64,000 bases of DNA from Paenibacillus sp. SC116 (GTDB lineage Bacteria > Bacillota > Bacilli > Paenibacillales > Paenibacillaceae): positions 62,001-126,000 of the forward strand of contig NZ_JANIOF010000005.1 of assembly GCF_024733555.1 (NCBI RefSeq), written 5' to 3'. This document shows positions 57,450 through 64,000 of this stretch, in pieces. The notes below the pieces were generated by a model that was given only the letters and a program-made list of their open reading frames with translations, did not search any database and was not told the origin of the DNA. A program made the translations under genes and the position numbers. How positions within the stretch are numbered: position 1 is the stretch's first letter; each line of letters starts with the position of its first letter.

Positions 57450-58565
57450 TTATCCCTTACTAATTGCCATCACTTTAAACCGTTCACTCATCTGGTCTGA
57501 CAGAAGAAGCTGTCTAATTTTACGGTTGCTTCTTGCCTTTTCACTGAAAGGATCAGCATCTGAATGATTTTGCAGGAGATCGAGCACACCATTCTCTACA
57601 AGAAATTGCTTTTGATCCATACGAGGCAGAACCTCGCAGCCTGACAAAGAGGCAATGCGTTCAACTATATCGAAATCAACATCAGCCGTCATATCCTGAT
57701 CGCCAGGAGCAGCGAAAGGATCATCATATGCCTGATGATTACGATAGCAAAGCAAACTTCCATTCATGCGATGCGCCGCCGTAAGCTGTCTTGTGCCGTC
57801 CCCATAATCAATAAATAACCCTTCACAATCAACGGAAGCTTGTAACACACGATCAAGCCACTCCGAAGCAGCTATGCCTGCATCATAAATCTGTCCCTCG
57901 TGTAAACTTATATCATGCAGCACAGCCCACTGGGAAACATAAGCCTCAGCTTCAGCCCACTCATATTCGAACATTGACTTCTCACGGTTCCAAATCACGT
58001 AAGCCTGTTCCAACTTACTGTTCCTCCGACGTATGCGTTCCACAGGAAAAGCATCCAATAGCTCGTTAGCAATGAAGAAAATAGGCATTTCTTCCGTTTG
58101 CTCGAAATAATTTTGCTCGTCCCAGCATACTACTGGAATAGGACATGCATTGTTGGCTAATCGCTCCTTGATCACACTGCGATGATAGGGACTAGATTCG
58201 ACAATAACATACTCCATCGGGCGGCAATCGGAATGCTGTAGGATATCCAGCAACTGCTCTGCTAGCTTTCCGGTTCCTGCTCCCCATTCAACAATTCGAT
58301 AAGATTTATCCTTCCATTCTCGTATCGAACACCGTAATTGAATATAACGTTCAATAATAAGAGCCATTGCATCTCCGACATATACACTCGTATAGAAATC
58401 ACCAGCAGGACCTACTTTTTCACTGGATTTCGTATAATACCCTCCCTCCTGATCATATATGCAGCTTGACATATATATAGAAAAGGGCATACGATAGTCG
58501 GGAAATTGTGACAATCTTTGTTGAATTCGATGAATAAGACTAGACGATTGACTTGACGACAACAT
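57450..58565 (-). CDS. SAM-dependent methyltransferase, MidA/NDUFAF7 family
   Basis: 371 residues. N-terminal signature PFSIYMSSCIYDQEGGYY and GPAGDFYTSVYVGDAMAL; SAM-binding VEWGAGTGKLAEQLL (about 92-106); FIANELLDAFPVERI; LFIDYGD. These are the marks of the MidA family (mitochondrial members methylate an arginine of complex I). The bacterial substrate is unknown. ATG start at 58565. Divergent from the coiled-coil gene at 58665; convergent with DUF2626. Confidence 0.88.
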   Translation of the reverse strand: MLSSSQSSSLIHRIQQRLSQFPDYRMPFSIYMSSCIYDQEGGYYTKSSEKVGPAGDFYTSVYVGDAMALIIERYIQLRCSIREWKDKSYRIVEWGAGTGKLAEQLLDILQHSDCRPMEYVIVESSPYHRSVIKERLANNACPIPVVCWDEQNYFEQTEEMPIFFIANELLDAFPVERIRRRNSKLEQAYVIWNREKSMFEYEWAEAEAYVSQWAVLHDISLHEGQIYDAGIAASEWLDRVLQASVDCEGLFIDYGDGTRQLTAAHRMNGSLLCYRNHQAYDDPFAAPGDQDMTADVDFDIVERIASLSGCEVLPRMDQKQFLVENGVLDLLQNHSDADPFSEKARSNRKIRQLLLSDQMSERFKVMAISKG

Positions 58566-58664
58566 TACTGTTCATCCTTTCGTATTTGTCCTTGTTTGGA
58601 GCAGTAGATTCCTAACTAGGTCGACTAGCGATACAGATGCACGGTGTACATAAGGGGGCCCTCA

Positions 58665-59780
58665 ATGCGACTAGGGAAACGCGCAACGAGCGCTTGTTTA
58701 CGAATACTTATCCTTGTTCTCATTGCTTCAGCAATTCCCTTCTCTTCTCATGCACAGCCGACCAAGCCGATTCCATGGGACACTGCTAATGAATCATCCG
58801 AAATGAAGCATATTTTACAACAAAGCTTATCGATTCAAGAGCTGGATGCAGAGATTGCACGTGTAACGGCGAGAGAGCAAGAGGCGAGTAAACAAAGGCA
58901 ACAGCTAGAAGAAGATTTGCAAATTCAGCAAGAACAGCTTCTACTAAAGCAAAAAGACGCAGGACGTGTGCTGCGTTCCTATTATGTTGGTGAACGTGAT
59001 CTTATTTTGGAAGCTATATTATCATCTGGTGAGATCTCTGATCTATTTCTACTGCTGAATTACTATTCCTACTTAATGGAGTCTGATCATCGTATTTTAT
59101 CGGGTTATCAAGCTAACGTACAACGTATTGATCAGCTTCGGAATGAGCAAGCCCTATTAGAGAAGGAACTCTCGCAAGTTCGTATCAACCTTGAAGCTCA
59201 GCGAAAACGCGTTATTGAACTTCAAGATAAACTTGATACGCAAATCACTTCTAGTTCGGATCCAGAAGCTATGAAGAAACTAGTTGAAGAATTTACGAAG
59301 TATTGGCAAAGTGTAGGGCTATTTGAAGTTCGGCATTACTTCAGAGCGATGGCTGATGCAATGCAGAAGCTGCCTGATTTCATAAAAGAAAATGGAAATA
59401 TGAAGTCTAATGGACTCCAGTATACGCTCCGCATCAAAGACAGCGAGCTGAATGAGTTTCTGCGCCAACAAGATTCGATGTTTGATGATTTTGAATTTGT
59501 GTTCGATAAAGGTATCGTCACAGCTATCGGTGACCGAGAAGGGCTTCGTGTAGTCGTTCAAGGAAGTTATACGCTAGAGCAGGAGCCAGAAAATGCACTA
59601 AGATTCCATGTCGATCATCTTCAATTCAATGGACTTGAGCTTCCTGACTCGACACGCAAACAACTGGCGGAGCAGTTTGACCTTAGCTTCTATCCACAAC
59701 AACTTGTCTCATTCATCCAAGCAACAGAGATTACAATCGACAAAAATGAAATGGTCGTCGTCTTAAAAGTGTCGCTATAA
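58665..59780 (+). CDS. Secreted coiled-coil protein, CwlO/PcsB N-domain-like
   Basis: 371 residues from the ATG at 58665 (AAGGGGG upstream). Signal peptide to about SHA (residue 30). Residues 45-105 form a coiled coil (ELDAEIARVTAREQEASKQR), then RVLRSYYVGERDLILEAILS with LLLNYYSYLMESDHRIL, like the hinge of PcsB/CwlO coiled-coil domains, and a second coil to about 200. Residues 225-370 form an unrecognised alpha/beta domain (EFLRQQDSMFDDFEF, VVVQGSYTLEQEPENALRF). No NlpC/P60 or M23 hydrolase domain is present. Possible role: regulator of a peptidoglycan hydrolase at the envelope; inferred. Confidence 0.65.
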   Translation: MRLGKRATSACLRILILVLIASAIPFSSHAQPTKPIPWDTANESSEMKHILQQSLSIQELDAEIARVTAREQEASKQRQQLEEDLQIQQEQLLLKQKDAGRVLRSYYVGERDLILEAILSSGEISDLFLLLNYYSYLMESDHRILSGYQANVQRIDQLRNEQALLEKELSQVRINLEAQRKRVIELQDKLDTQITSSSDPEAMKKLVEEFTKYWQSVGLFEVRHYFRAMADAMQKLPDFIKENGNMKSNGLQYTLRIKDSELNEFLRQQDSMFDDFEFVFDKGIVTAIGDREGLRVVVQGSYTLEQEPENALRFHVDHLQFNGLELPDSTRKQLAEQFDLSFYPQQLVSFIQATEITIDKNEMVVVLKVSL

Positions 59781-59819
59781 TTCATTATTTATTTAACACC
59801 TATACAGCATAACTAGGCT

Positions 59820-59862
59820 AAGGCCCCAAAGTCCGTCAATCAACGATAGACATTGGGGCCTT
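59820..59862. terminator. Bidirectional terminator
   Basis: AAGGCCCCAA (59820-59829) pairs with TTGGGGCCTT (59853-59862); it separates the converging coiled-coil and solute-binding genes. Confidence 0.8.
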
Positions 59863-59877
59863 ATGCTTTGAAATCGT

Positions 59878-61302
59878 TCATGAAGCTGGCCTCAGCTTCC
59901 ACAAGGCTTTGTATTCCTTCACTAATATGTCAGCGTTTACTTTTCCCTTCATCCACTCCCGTACGTTAATATGCCATCGCTCCAACTCAGAAGCGTGACG
60001 CAACGCCTCTTTGAGACGCATATCTGAATGAATATACACAGCTGGCAAATAACGATTCCACAGGTCCCATATTTCAATTTGCGAAGTACGACTTGCAGGC
60101 AATAAGAACGACGAATTCTCTAACACAACTTGCTGCTGTTTTGCATCCGTTACGAATTGGATCCAGAGCTTTGCCTCCTCCTCCATTTCGGTATGGGCAG
60201 GCACTATGTAACTCATACTTTTCACCCAAGTTCCATACGGCGGAGCTATGTCACGCGGCATTTCAACAGCGAGCATCTCACCTAGCCGAGGAGCAGCCTC
60301 CGAATAAGGTACTATAGCAAATCGCACATCCCCTTGATTAATCATTTCCCAAATACTTTTCTCATTTTTAGGTGATACAGGTTCAAATAGCGCCCGATAA
60401 TTTTCCCATTCCTTCAACGTTTCCTGCCATGGATGCGCAGCTGATTTGCCTAGAGATTGATTATCCCGCTGCTTAATTACCGCATCGTCTGGCAATTCAT
60501 TCTGCTTGTCATCACTGTCTGAGGGCATCGTGATGATACCTAGGCGCCACATCAACGCAAGAAGAGCATACGGATCCTGCTCCTCCCATGCAAACCATGG
60601 CAATGATACCTGCCTCTCATCGTTCTTGATAGACTGTTCCATCATGGATAATGTTGAACTCAACTGAGGACGAATGGACTGCATTTGGCCAAACATGTGC
60701 TCTTGTGGACCACGCATAGCAGCATGCCATTCCCTCGAGGAAATTGGTGGTTTTTCTATTCCTATTTGCGGTTTTAAAGCTACAGGGTTCCATACCAGCA
60801 CATAAGGATCCATATAATAAGGTGTTCCCCATACATAACCATTCCAGCTTAGAACCTCTTTCAACCATTCTGGAGAATAAGCCCACGTTTCCACAGCCGG
60901 TTCTTGGGGCAGAAGTTTTCCAGTTAGAGCATATCGTTTGACTCGTTCACTTCGAATCATAATCACATCAGCACTTTCTTGAAGGGCTAATGACTGCTCC
61001 AAATCTTCGTTTATCTCCTGTTCCGTCCTGTTGCGCAAATCAACGACAATACCATGCTGCCGCTCGAACTGCCCACTTAGTTTCATTAACTCTTTAAATA
61101 CTTCTTGTGACAAACTGACATCTATTTCGAGAGAAAGCCCTGCCTTGTCTATTGCTGATACAGGCTCATTATACTCCCCTTCGTCTTCTTCAGGCCGCGG
61201 TTGGTTCATCAACTGCTTCAGTCCGCTTCCGAATTGAGTAAGCAATACCAATAAAATAAGCGTCATGATACCTATAATAATCGTTCTTTTCGACTTCGGC
61301 AT
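59878..61302 (-). CDS. Membrane-anchored extracellular solute-binding-like protein
   Basis: 474 residues from the ATG at 61302 (AAGGGAG upstream). An N-terminal membrane segment (about 7-28) has no lipobox Cys, so it is probably an uncleaved anchor. The rest resembles family 1 ABC solute-binding proteins: FERQHGIVVDLRNRTEQE, SADVIMIRSERVKRYALTGK, YVWGTPYYMDPYVLVWN, INQGDVRFAIVPYSEAAP and ETAFEEE-like C-terminal helices ending WIQFVTDAKQQQVVL. An insert rich in Asp, Ser, Asn (about 270-300) is unusual. No permease or ATPase gene is adjacent, so a transport role is unproven; it may be a ligand sensor. Confidence 0.65.
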   Translation of the reverse strand: MPKSKRTIIIGIMTLILLVLLTQFGSGLKQLMNQPRPEEDEGEYNEPVSAIDKAGLSLEIDVSLSQEVFKELMKLSGQFERQHGIVVDLRNRTEQEINEDLEQSLALQESADVIMIRSERVKRYALTGKLLPQEPAVETWAYSPEWLKEVLSWNGYVWGTPYYMDPYVLVWNPVALKPQIGIEKPPISSREWHAAMRGPQEHMFGQMQSIRPQLSSTLSMMEQSIKNDERQVSLPWFAWEEQDPYALLALMWRLGIITMPSDSDDKQNELPDDAVIKQRDNQSLGKSAAHPWQETLKEWENYRALFEPVSPKNEKSIWEMINQGDVRFAIVPYSEAAPRLGEMLAVEMPRDIAPPYGTWVKSMSYIVPAHTEMEEEAKLWIQFVTDAKQQQVVLENSSFLLPASRTSQIEIWDLWNRYLPAVYIHSDMRLKEALRHASELERWHINVREWMKGKVNADILVKEYKALWKLRPAS

Positions 61303-61555
61303 TCTATTCTCCCTTCTGGGTGTCATATGACGATATGACGAATTACCGATAAAACATTACTAACAATCTCGCATTCTTTATAATGCTTGCACCCTATCGT
61401 TCAAAGCGCATGTCTATTGTACCATTTTTTCACATTGTTGAATGTAAGATTTAACCTAAAGAGACATCCTTTAAGATGTCCTTGCTTGTTAATCCCTCTA
61501 TATTTAATGCTAACAAATGTAATATGAGCATTCCTTGTCATCTCCAATGACTCAT
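61303..61555. other. Intergenic region without a recognisable gene
   Basis: About 250 bases between the solute-binding-like gene and the PhoH terminator. A small 6-bp inverted repeat (GACATC/GATGTC near 61465) is the only structure seen. Presumably it holds the promoter for the solute-binding-like gene; no clear hexamers were identified. Confidence 0.4.
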
Positions 61556-61595
61556 AAAAAATAGGTGTCCAAAAGTCTCAACGACTCAGGACACC
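61556..61595 (-). terminator. Terminator of the PhoH-like gene
   Basis: In minus orientation GGTGTCC pairs with GGACACC around an imperfect inner stem (GAGTCGTTGAGACTT region) and is followed by TATTTTTTATG. Confidence 0.8.
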
Positions 61596-61630
61596 CCGTT
61601 TATTTATGATCATTTTTAGTTTTATGTTAT

Positions 61631-62965
61631 TTAAAGTAAATCTGCTGCAATTTGGGCCAGCTGCGAACGCTCTCCCTTTTCTAAAGTAACATGGCCGCTT
61701 AAGCCCTCCAATTTAAATCGCTCTATTAAATAGGTTAAACCGTTGCTTGCGGAGTCTAGATAGGGGTGATCGATTTGGGCAGGGTCCCCTACCAGTACAA
61801 TTTTACTCCCTTCGCCTACACGAGAAACAATCGTCTTTACTTCATGCTTAGATAAGTTTTGCGCTTCATCAATAATTATAAATTGTCCTGGGATCGATCT
61901 GCCTCGAATATACGTCAGCGCTTCAACTTGAATATTGCTTAAGCCAACTAAAATTTTATCGATGTCGCCAGCCTTTTTCGTATCAAATAAAAACTCTAAA
62001 TTATCGTATATAGGCTGCATCCATGGACGTAGTTTCTCCTCTTTTTCTCCTGGTAAAAAACCGATATCTTTGCCCATAGGCACAACAGGACGACCAATAA
62101 GCAGCTTCTTATATTTGCGCTCATCTTCTACCTTCATCAATCCTGCCGCGAGTACAAGCAGCGTCTTCCCTGTACCTGCTTTCCCTGCCAATGTTACTAA
62201 TGGTATATCGTCATTAAGCAACAGCTCGATTGCCATACGCTGCTGCGCATTACGCACCGTAATCCCCCACACTGGGTCATTGCTGAGATATAGCGGCTCT
62301 AACCGTGTACAATCAACATTCACCTTTAATATTGCTGACTTGCTCGTTCCCATCTCGTCTTTCAAAATAACAAACTCATGCGGATGAAGCTTTAGCACAA
62401 CATTCAAACTATTCACAGGTAAGAAGCGATAGCTGTAAAATTGATCGATTACAGATGGATGAACATGCAGGACTCGATGCCCTGTGTATAGCTCGTCGTT
62501 CGAAGACACACTTCGGTCTGACAAATAGTCCTCTGTCTGCAAACCGAGCACATCGCCTTTTACACGTACAAGCACGTCTTTACTAACGAGCACGACACTT
62601 TTTGGCTGTTCTAGCTGCTGCTGTTCCAGACTGTAATTCAAGGCTACTGCCAGGATGCGATTATCATTCGTCATTTCACCAAACAACTCCTGCACTTTAA
62701 CGAAGCTCCGATGATTAAGCTCTACGATAAGTGACCCTCCATTCGGCAGCGGGACACCTTTATGCAGGCTTCCAGACTCCCTCAACCCATCAAGAAGTCG
62801 TGAAACTGTTCTGGCATTACGTCCAATCTCGTCGGCGAGGCGTTTTTTAGAATCGATTTCTTCAAGGACAGTAGCTGGGATAACAACCTCATGCTGCTCG
62901 AATGCAAATAAAGCATTCGGGTCATGCAATAGAACATTCGTATCCAATACAAATATTTTGGTCAT
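61631..62965 (-). CDS. PIN domain-PhoH family ATPase (YlaK-like)
   Basis: 444 residues from the ATG at 62965 (GGAGGGG upstream); a longer frame without a ribosome binding site is rejected. N-terminal PIN-type nuclease domain: IFVLDTNVLLHDPNALF, VLEEIDSKKR, NDNRILAVAL (acidic residues retained). C-terminal PhoH ATPase from about 245: Walker A VTLAGKAGTGKTLLVL, GRPVVPMGKDIGFLPG, Walker B FIIIDEAQNLS. The PhoH2 class couples RNA helicase and RNase activities. Divergent from the YlaJ-like lipoprotein, as ylaK/ylaJ are neighbours in B. subtilis. Confidence 0.92.
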   Translation of the reverse strand: MTKIFVLDTNVLLHDPNALFAFEQHEVVIPATVLEEIDSKKRLADEIGRNARTVSRLLDGLRESGSLHKGVPLPNGGSLIVELNHRSFVKVQELFGEMTNDNRILAVALNYSLEQQQLEQPKSVVLVSKDVLVRVKGDVLGLQTEDYLSDRSVSSNDELYTGHRVLHVHPSVIDQFYSYRFLPVNSLNVVLKLHPHEFVILKDEMGTSKSAILKVNVDCTRLEPLYLSNDPVWGITVRNAQQRMAIELLLNDDIPLVTLAGKAGTGKTLLVLAAGLMKVEDERKYKKLLIGRPVVPMGKDIGFLPGEKEEKLRPWMQPIYDNLEFLFDTKKAGDIDKILVGLSNIQVEALTYIRGRSIPGQFIIIDEAQNLSKHEVKTIVSRVGEGSKIVLVGDPAQIDHPYLDSASNGLTYLIERFKLEGLSGHVTLEKGERSQLAQIAADLL

Positions 62966-63120
62966 AAAATCCCCTCCGATTGGTTTGTTCAGCGCTTTAT
63001 CCAGTATGAGGGCAAGATGTCTATATACATAATTCATTGCACCGCCGCTCACACTATTAAGAGCGATTACCTGTTACCACTTCATGCAACATAGATGATA
63101 CAGACGAAAGGAAGATCAGG

Positions 63121-63645
63121 ATGCGGAAACTTATTTTGGCTGTCATTCTCATCAGCATATTGGGAGGCTGCGGTCCGAAGCAGCAGGCGGCTCCTTCCCC
63201 GCAACAGCAAGCTCAATATCATGCTGCTTCTCCTACTCAGCCAGGAGCACCTATGGATAGAGAGGCACTACGCACTCACTTAACAACTATCGCCAAACGA
63301 GTACCTGGCGTACAAAACGTGAACTGCGTTGTATTCGGAAACACTGCTATCGTCGGAATTGATGTAGATGCTAATTTGGATCGGTCACGTGTAGGCACAA
63401 TCAAGTATTCCGTGGCTGAAGCATTGAGCAAAGATAAATACGGTGCGCAAAGCGTTGTAACTGCTGACGTTGATATGAATCAGCGTCTTCGAGAAATCGG
63501 GAATGATATTCGGAATGGATACCCCATCCACGGTTTTAGCAATGAATTAGCGGACATTGTAGGTCGCATCGTCCCACAGATGCCAAAAAGCGTGAAACAA
63601 ATGAAGCAAACCGTAGAGCAGCGTTCACCGGCTCTTAACAAGTAA
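63121..63645 (+). CDS. YhcN/YlaJ family sporulation lipoprotein
   Basis: 174 residues. Signal MRKLILAVILISILGGCG with lipobox LGGC (Cys about 17), a Gln/Ala/Pro-rich linker, then the YhcN/YlaJ domain (about 48-150): ITKRVPGV-like IAKRVPGVQNVNCVVF, AIVGIDVDANLD, YSVAEALSKDKYGAQSV. Members are found in spore membranes and affect germination. ATG with AAAGGAAGA upstream. Followed by a terminator. Confidence 0.9.
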   Translation: MRKLILAVILISILGGCGPKQQAAPSPQQQAQYHAASPTQPGAPMDREALRTHLTTIAKRVPGVQNVNCVVFGNTAIVGIDVDANLDRSRVGTIKYSVAEALSKDKYGAQSVVTADVDMNQRLREIGNDIRNGYPIHGFSNELADIVGRIVPQMPKSVKQMKQTVEQRSPALNK

Positions 63646-63671
63646 TATGCGGACATCCTTCCGCTAAGCAC

Positions 63672-63703
63672 AAAAAGCCTAACGGTTAACCGCTAGGCTT
63701 TTT
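63672..63703. terminator. Bidirectional terminator
   Basis: AAAAAGCCTA pairs with TAGGCTTTTT around an inner GGTTAACC palindrome; A and T runs on both sides serve the converging YlaJ-like gene and the gene entering from the right edge. Confidence 0.85.
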
Positions 63704-63863
63704 GTATATAAGTACATATTATCGATCTCAACCCTTGTATAATCGGACATATTCAAACCTCCTAGTCAATACACCGTTTCTATACATTGTATTAGCGTGG
63801 AAGGCAGAACTTGCTTATGCTTTTGACCGAGCTTTACTTCGTCGAAATCGAATTCTCTGCTAA

Positions 63864-64000
63864 TTAGCGTGATGGAGCTGAACTTGGTGTTGACTCACTA
63901 CTATTCGCAACATTTTCACCAGCTGCTTGTTCAGGTGTAATCGATTTGCCATCCATTACATCTTTAAGCAATTGTTTAGCCAGTGCGAGCTTCTCTTCAT
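63864..64000 (-). CDS. Unrecognised protein, C-terminal end (partial)
   Basis: An open minus-strand frame enters from beyond base 64000 and stops at 63864-63866. The visible end is helical (EEKLALAKQLLKDVMDGKSI followed by TPEQAAGENV), then a Ser/Pro/Ala-rich tail ending SSAPSR. It is followed by the convergent terminator at 63672-63703. Product not recognised; most of the gene lies outside the window. Confidence 0.6.
   Translation of the reverse strand, partial: EEKLALAKQLLKDVMDGKSITPEQAAGENVANSSESTPSSAPSR

Overview
This window is a chromosomal segment of a spore-forming, Gram-positive Firmicute, most probably Paenibacillus or a close relative. The evidence is the gene order (ylb-dcw-spoIIG-ylm-divIVA-ileS-lspA), the sporulation genes (spoVD, spoVE, spoIIGA, sigE, sigG, rsfA, ylaJ- and yteA-like), bacillithiol synthesis (bshC), a DAP-type MurE, and strong Shine-Dalgarno sites paired with many TTG/GTG starts. 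No rRNA, tRNA, insertion sequence, prophage or CRISPR array was seen.

Layout. (1) 1-6.4 kb is accessory: the tail of a histidine kinase, two PepSY-domain secreted proteins with poly-Asp stretches that share a 17-bp upstream element, and between them an AT-rich minus-strand locus. That locus has a small secreted protein resembling lactococcin 972, two FtsX/MacB-like permeases and one ABC ATPase. (2) 6.5-15.9 kb is the pyrimidine operon pyrR-pyrB-pyrC-carA-carB-pyrF-pyrE, read on the minus strand. Its long leader has a near-consensus promoter, two PyrR-type hairpins and an intrinsic terminator. pyrP, pyrK and pyrD are absent. (3) 15.9-20.1 kb holds dapL, rluD-type ylyB, lspA, a DksA-like yteA homologue and a DUF5665 gene. 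(4) 20.2-28 kb holds a type 2 (eukaryote-like) ileS under a T-box, then divIVA, ylmH, yggT, sepF, yggS, pgeF and ylmC. (5) 28.1-31 kb is the sigG and spoIIGA-sigE block. (6) 31-50.2 kb is the division and cell wall (dcw) cluster: mraZ-rsmH-ftsL-pbpB-spoVD-murE-murF-mraY-murD-spoVE-murG-(broken murB)-murA-divIB-ftsA-ftsZ. (7) 50.3-64 kb holds a DUF4349 lipoprotein, ahcY, bshC, a DUF3397 gene, panE, rsfA, a DUF2626 gene, a MidA-type methyltransferase, a CwlO/PcsB-like coiled-coil protein, a membrane-anchored solute-binding-like protein, a PIN-PhoH ATPase, a YlaJ-type lipoprotein and the end of an unrecognised gene.

How the genes work together. The dcw cluster makes UDP-muramyl-pentapeptide and lipid II (MurA, MurE, MurF, MraY, MurD, MurG), polymerises it (SpoVE, PbpB, SpoVD) and places the septum (FtsZ, FtsA, SepF, DivIB, FtsL, DivIVA). 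The spoIIG/sigG block then switches compartment-specific transcription in sporulation. The pyr operon supplies UMP and is controlled by its own first gene product through RNA attenuation.

Most notable points: a decayed murB at its ancestral dcw position, just after a terminator that overlaps the end of murG; a pyr leader with two PyrR binding-loop hairpins; a hairpin able to mask the sigG ribosome binding site; type 2 IleRS as the T-box-controlled enzyme at the standard ileS position; and the lactococcin-972-like locus lying between two PepSY genes that appear co-regulated. Function calls rest on motif and synteny recognition by eye. No database search was run.
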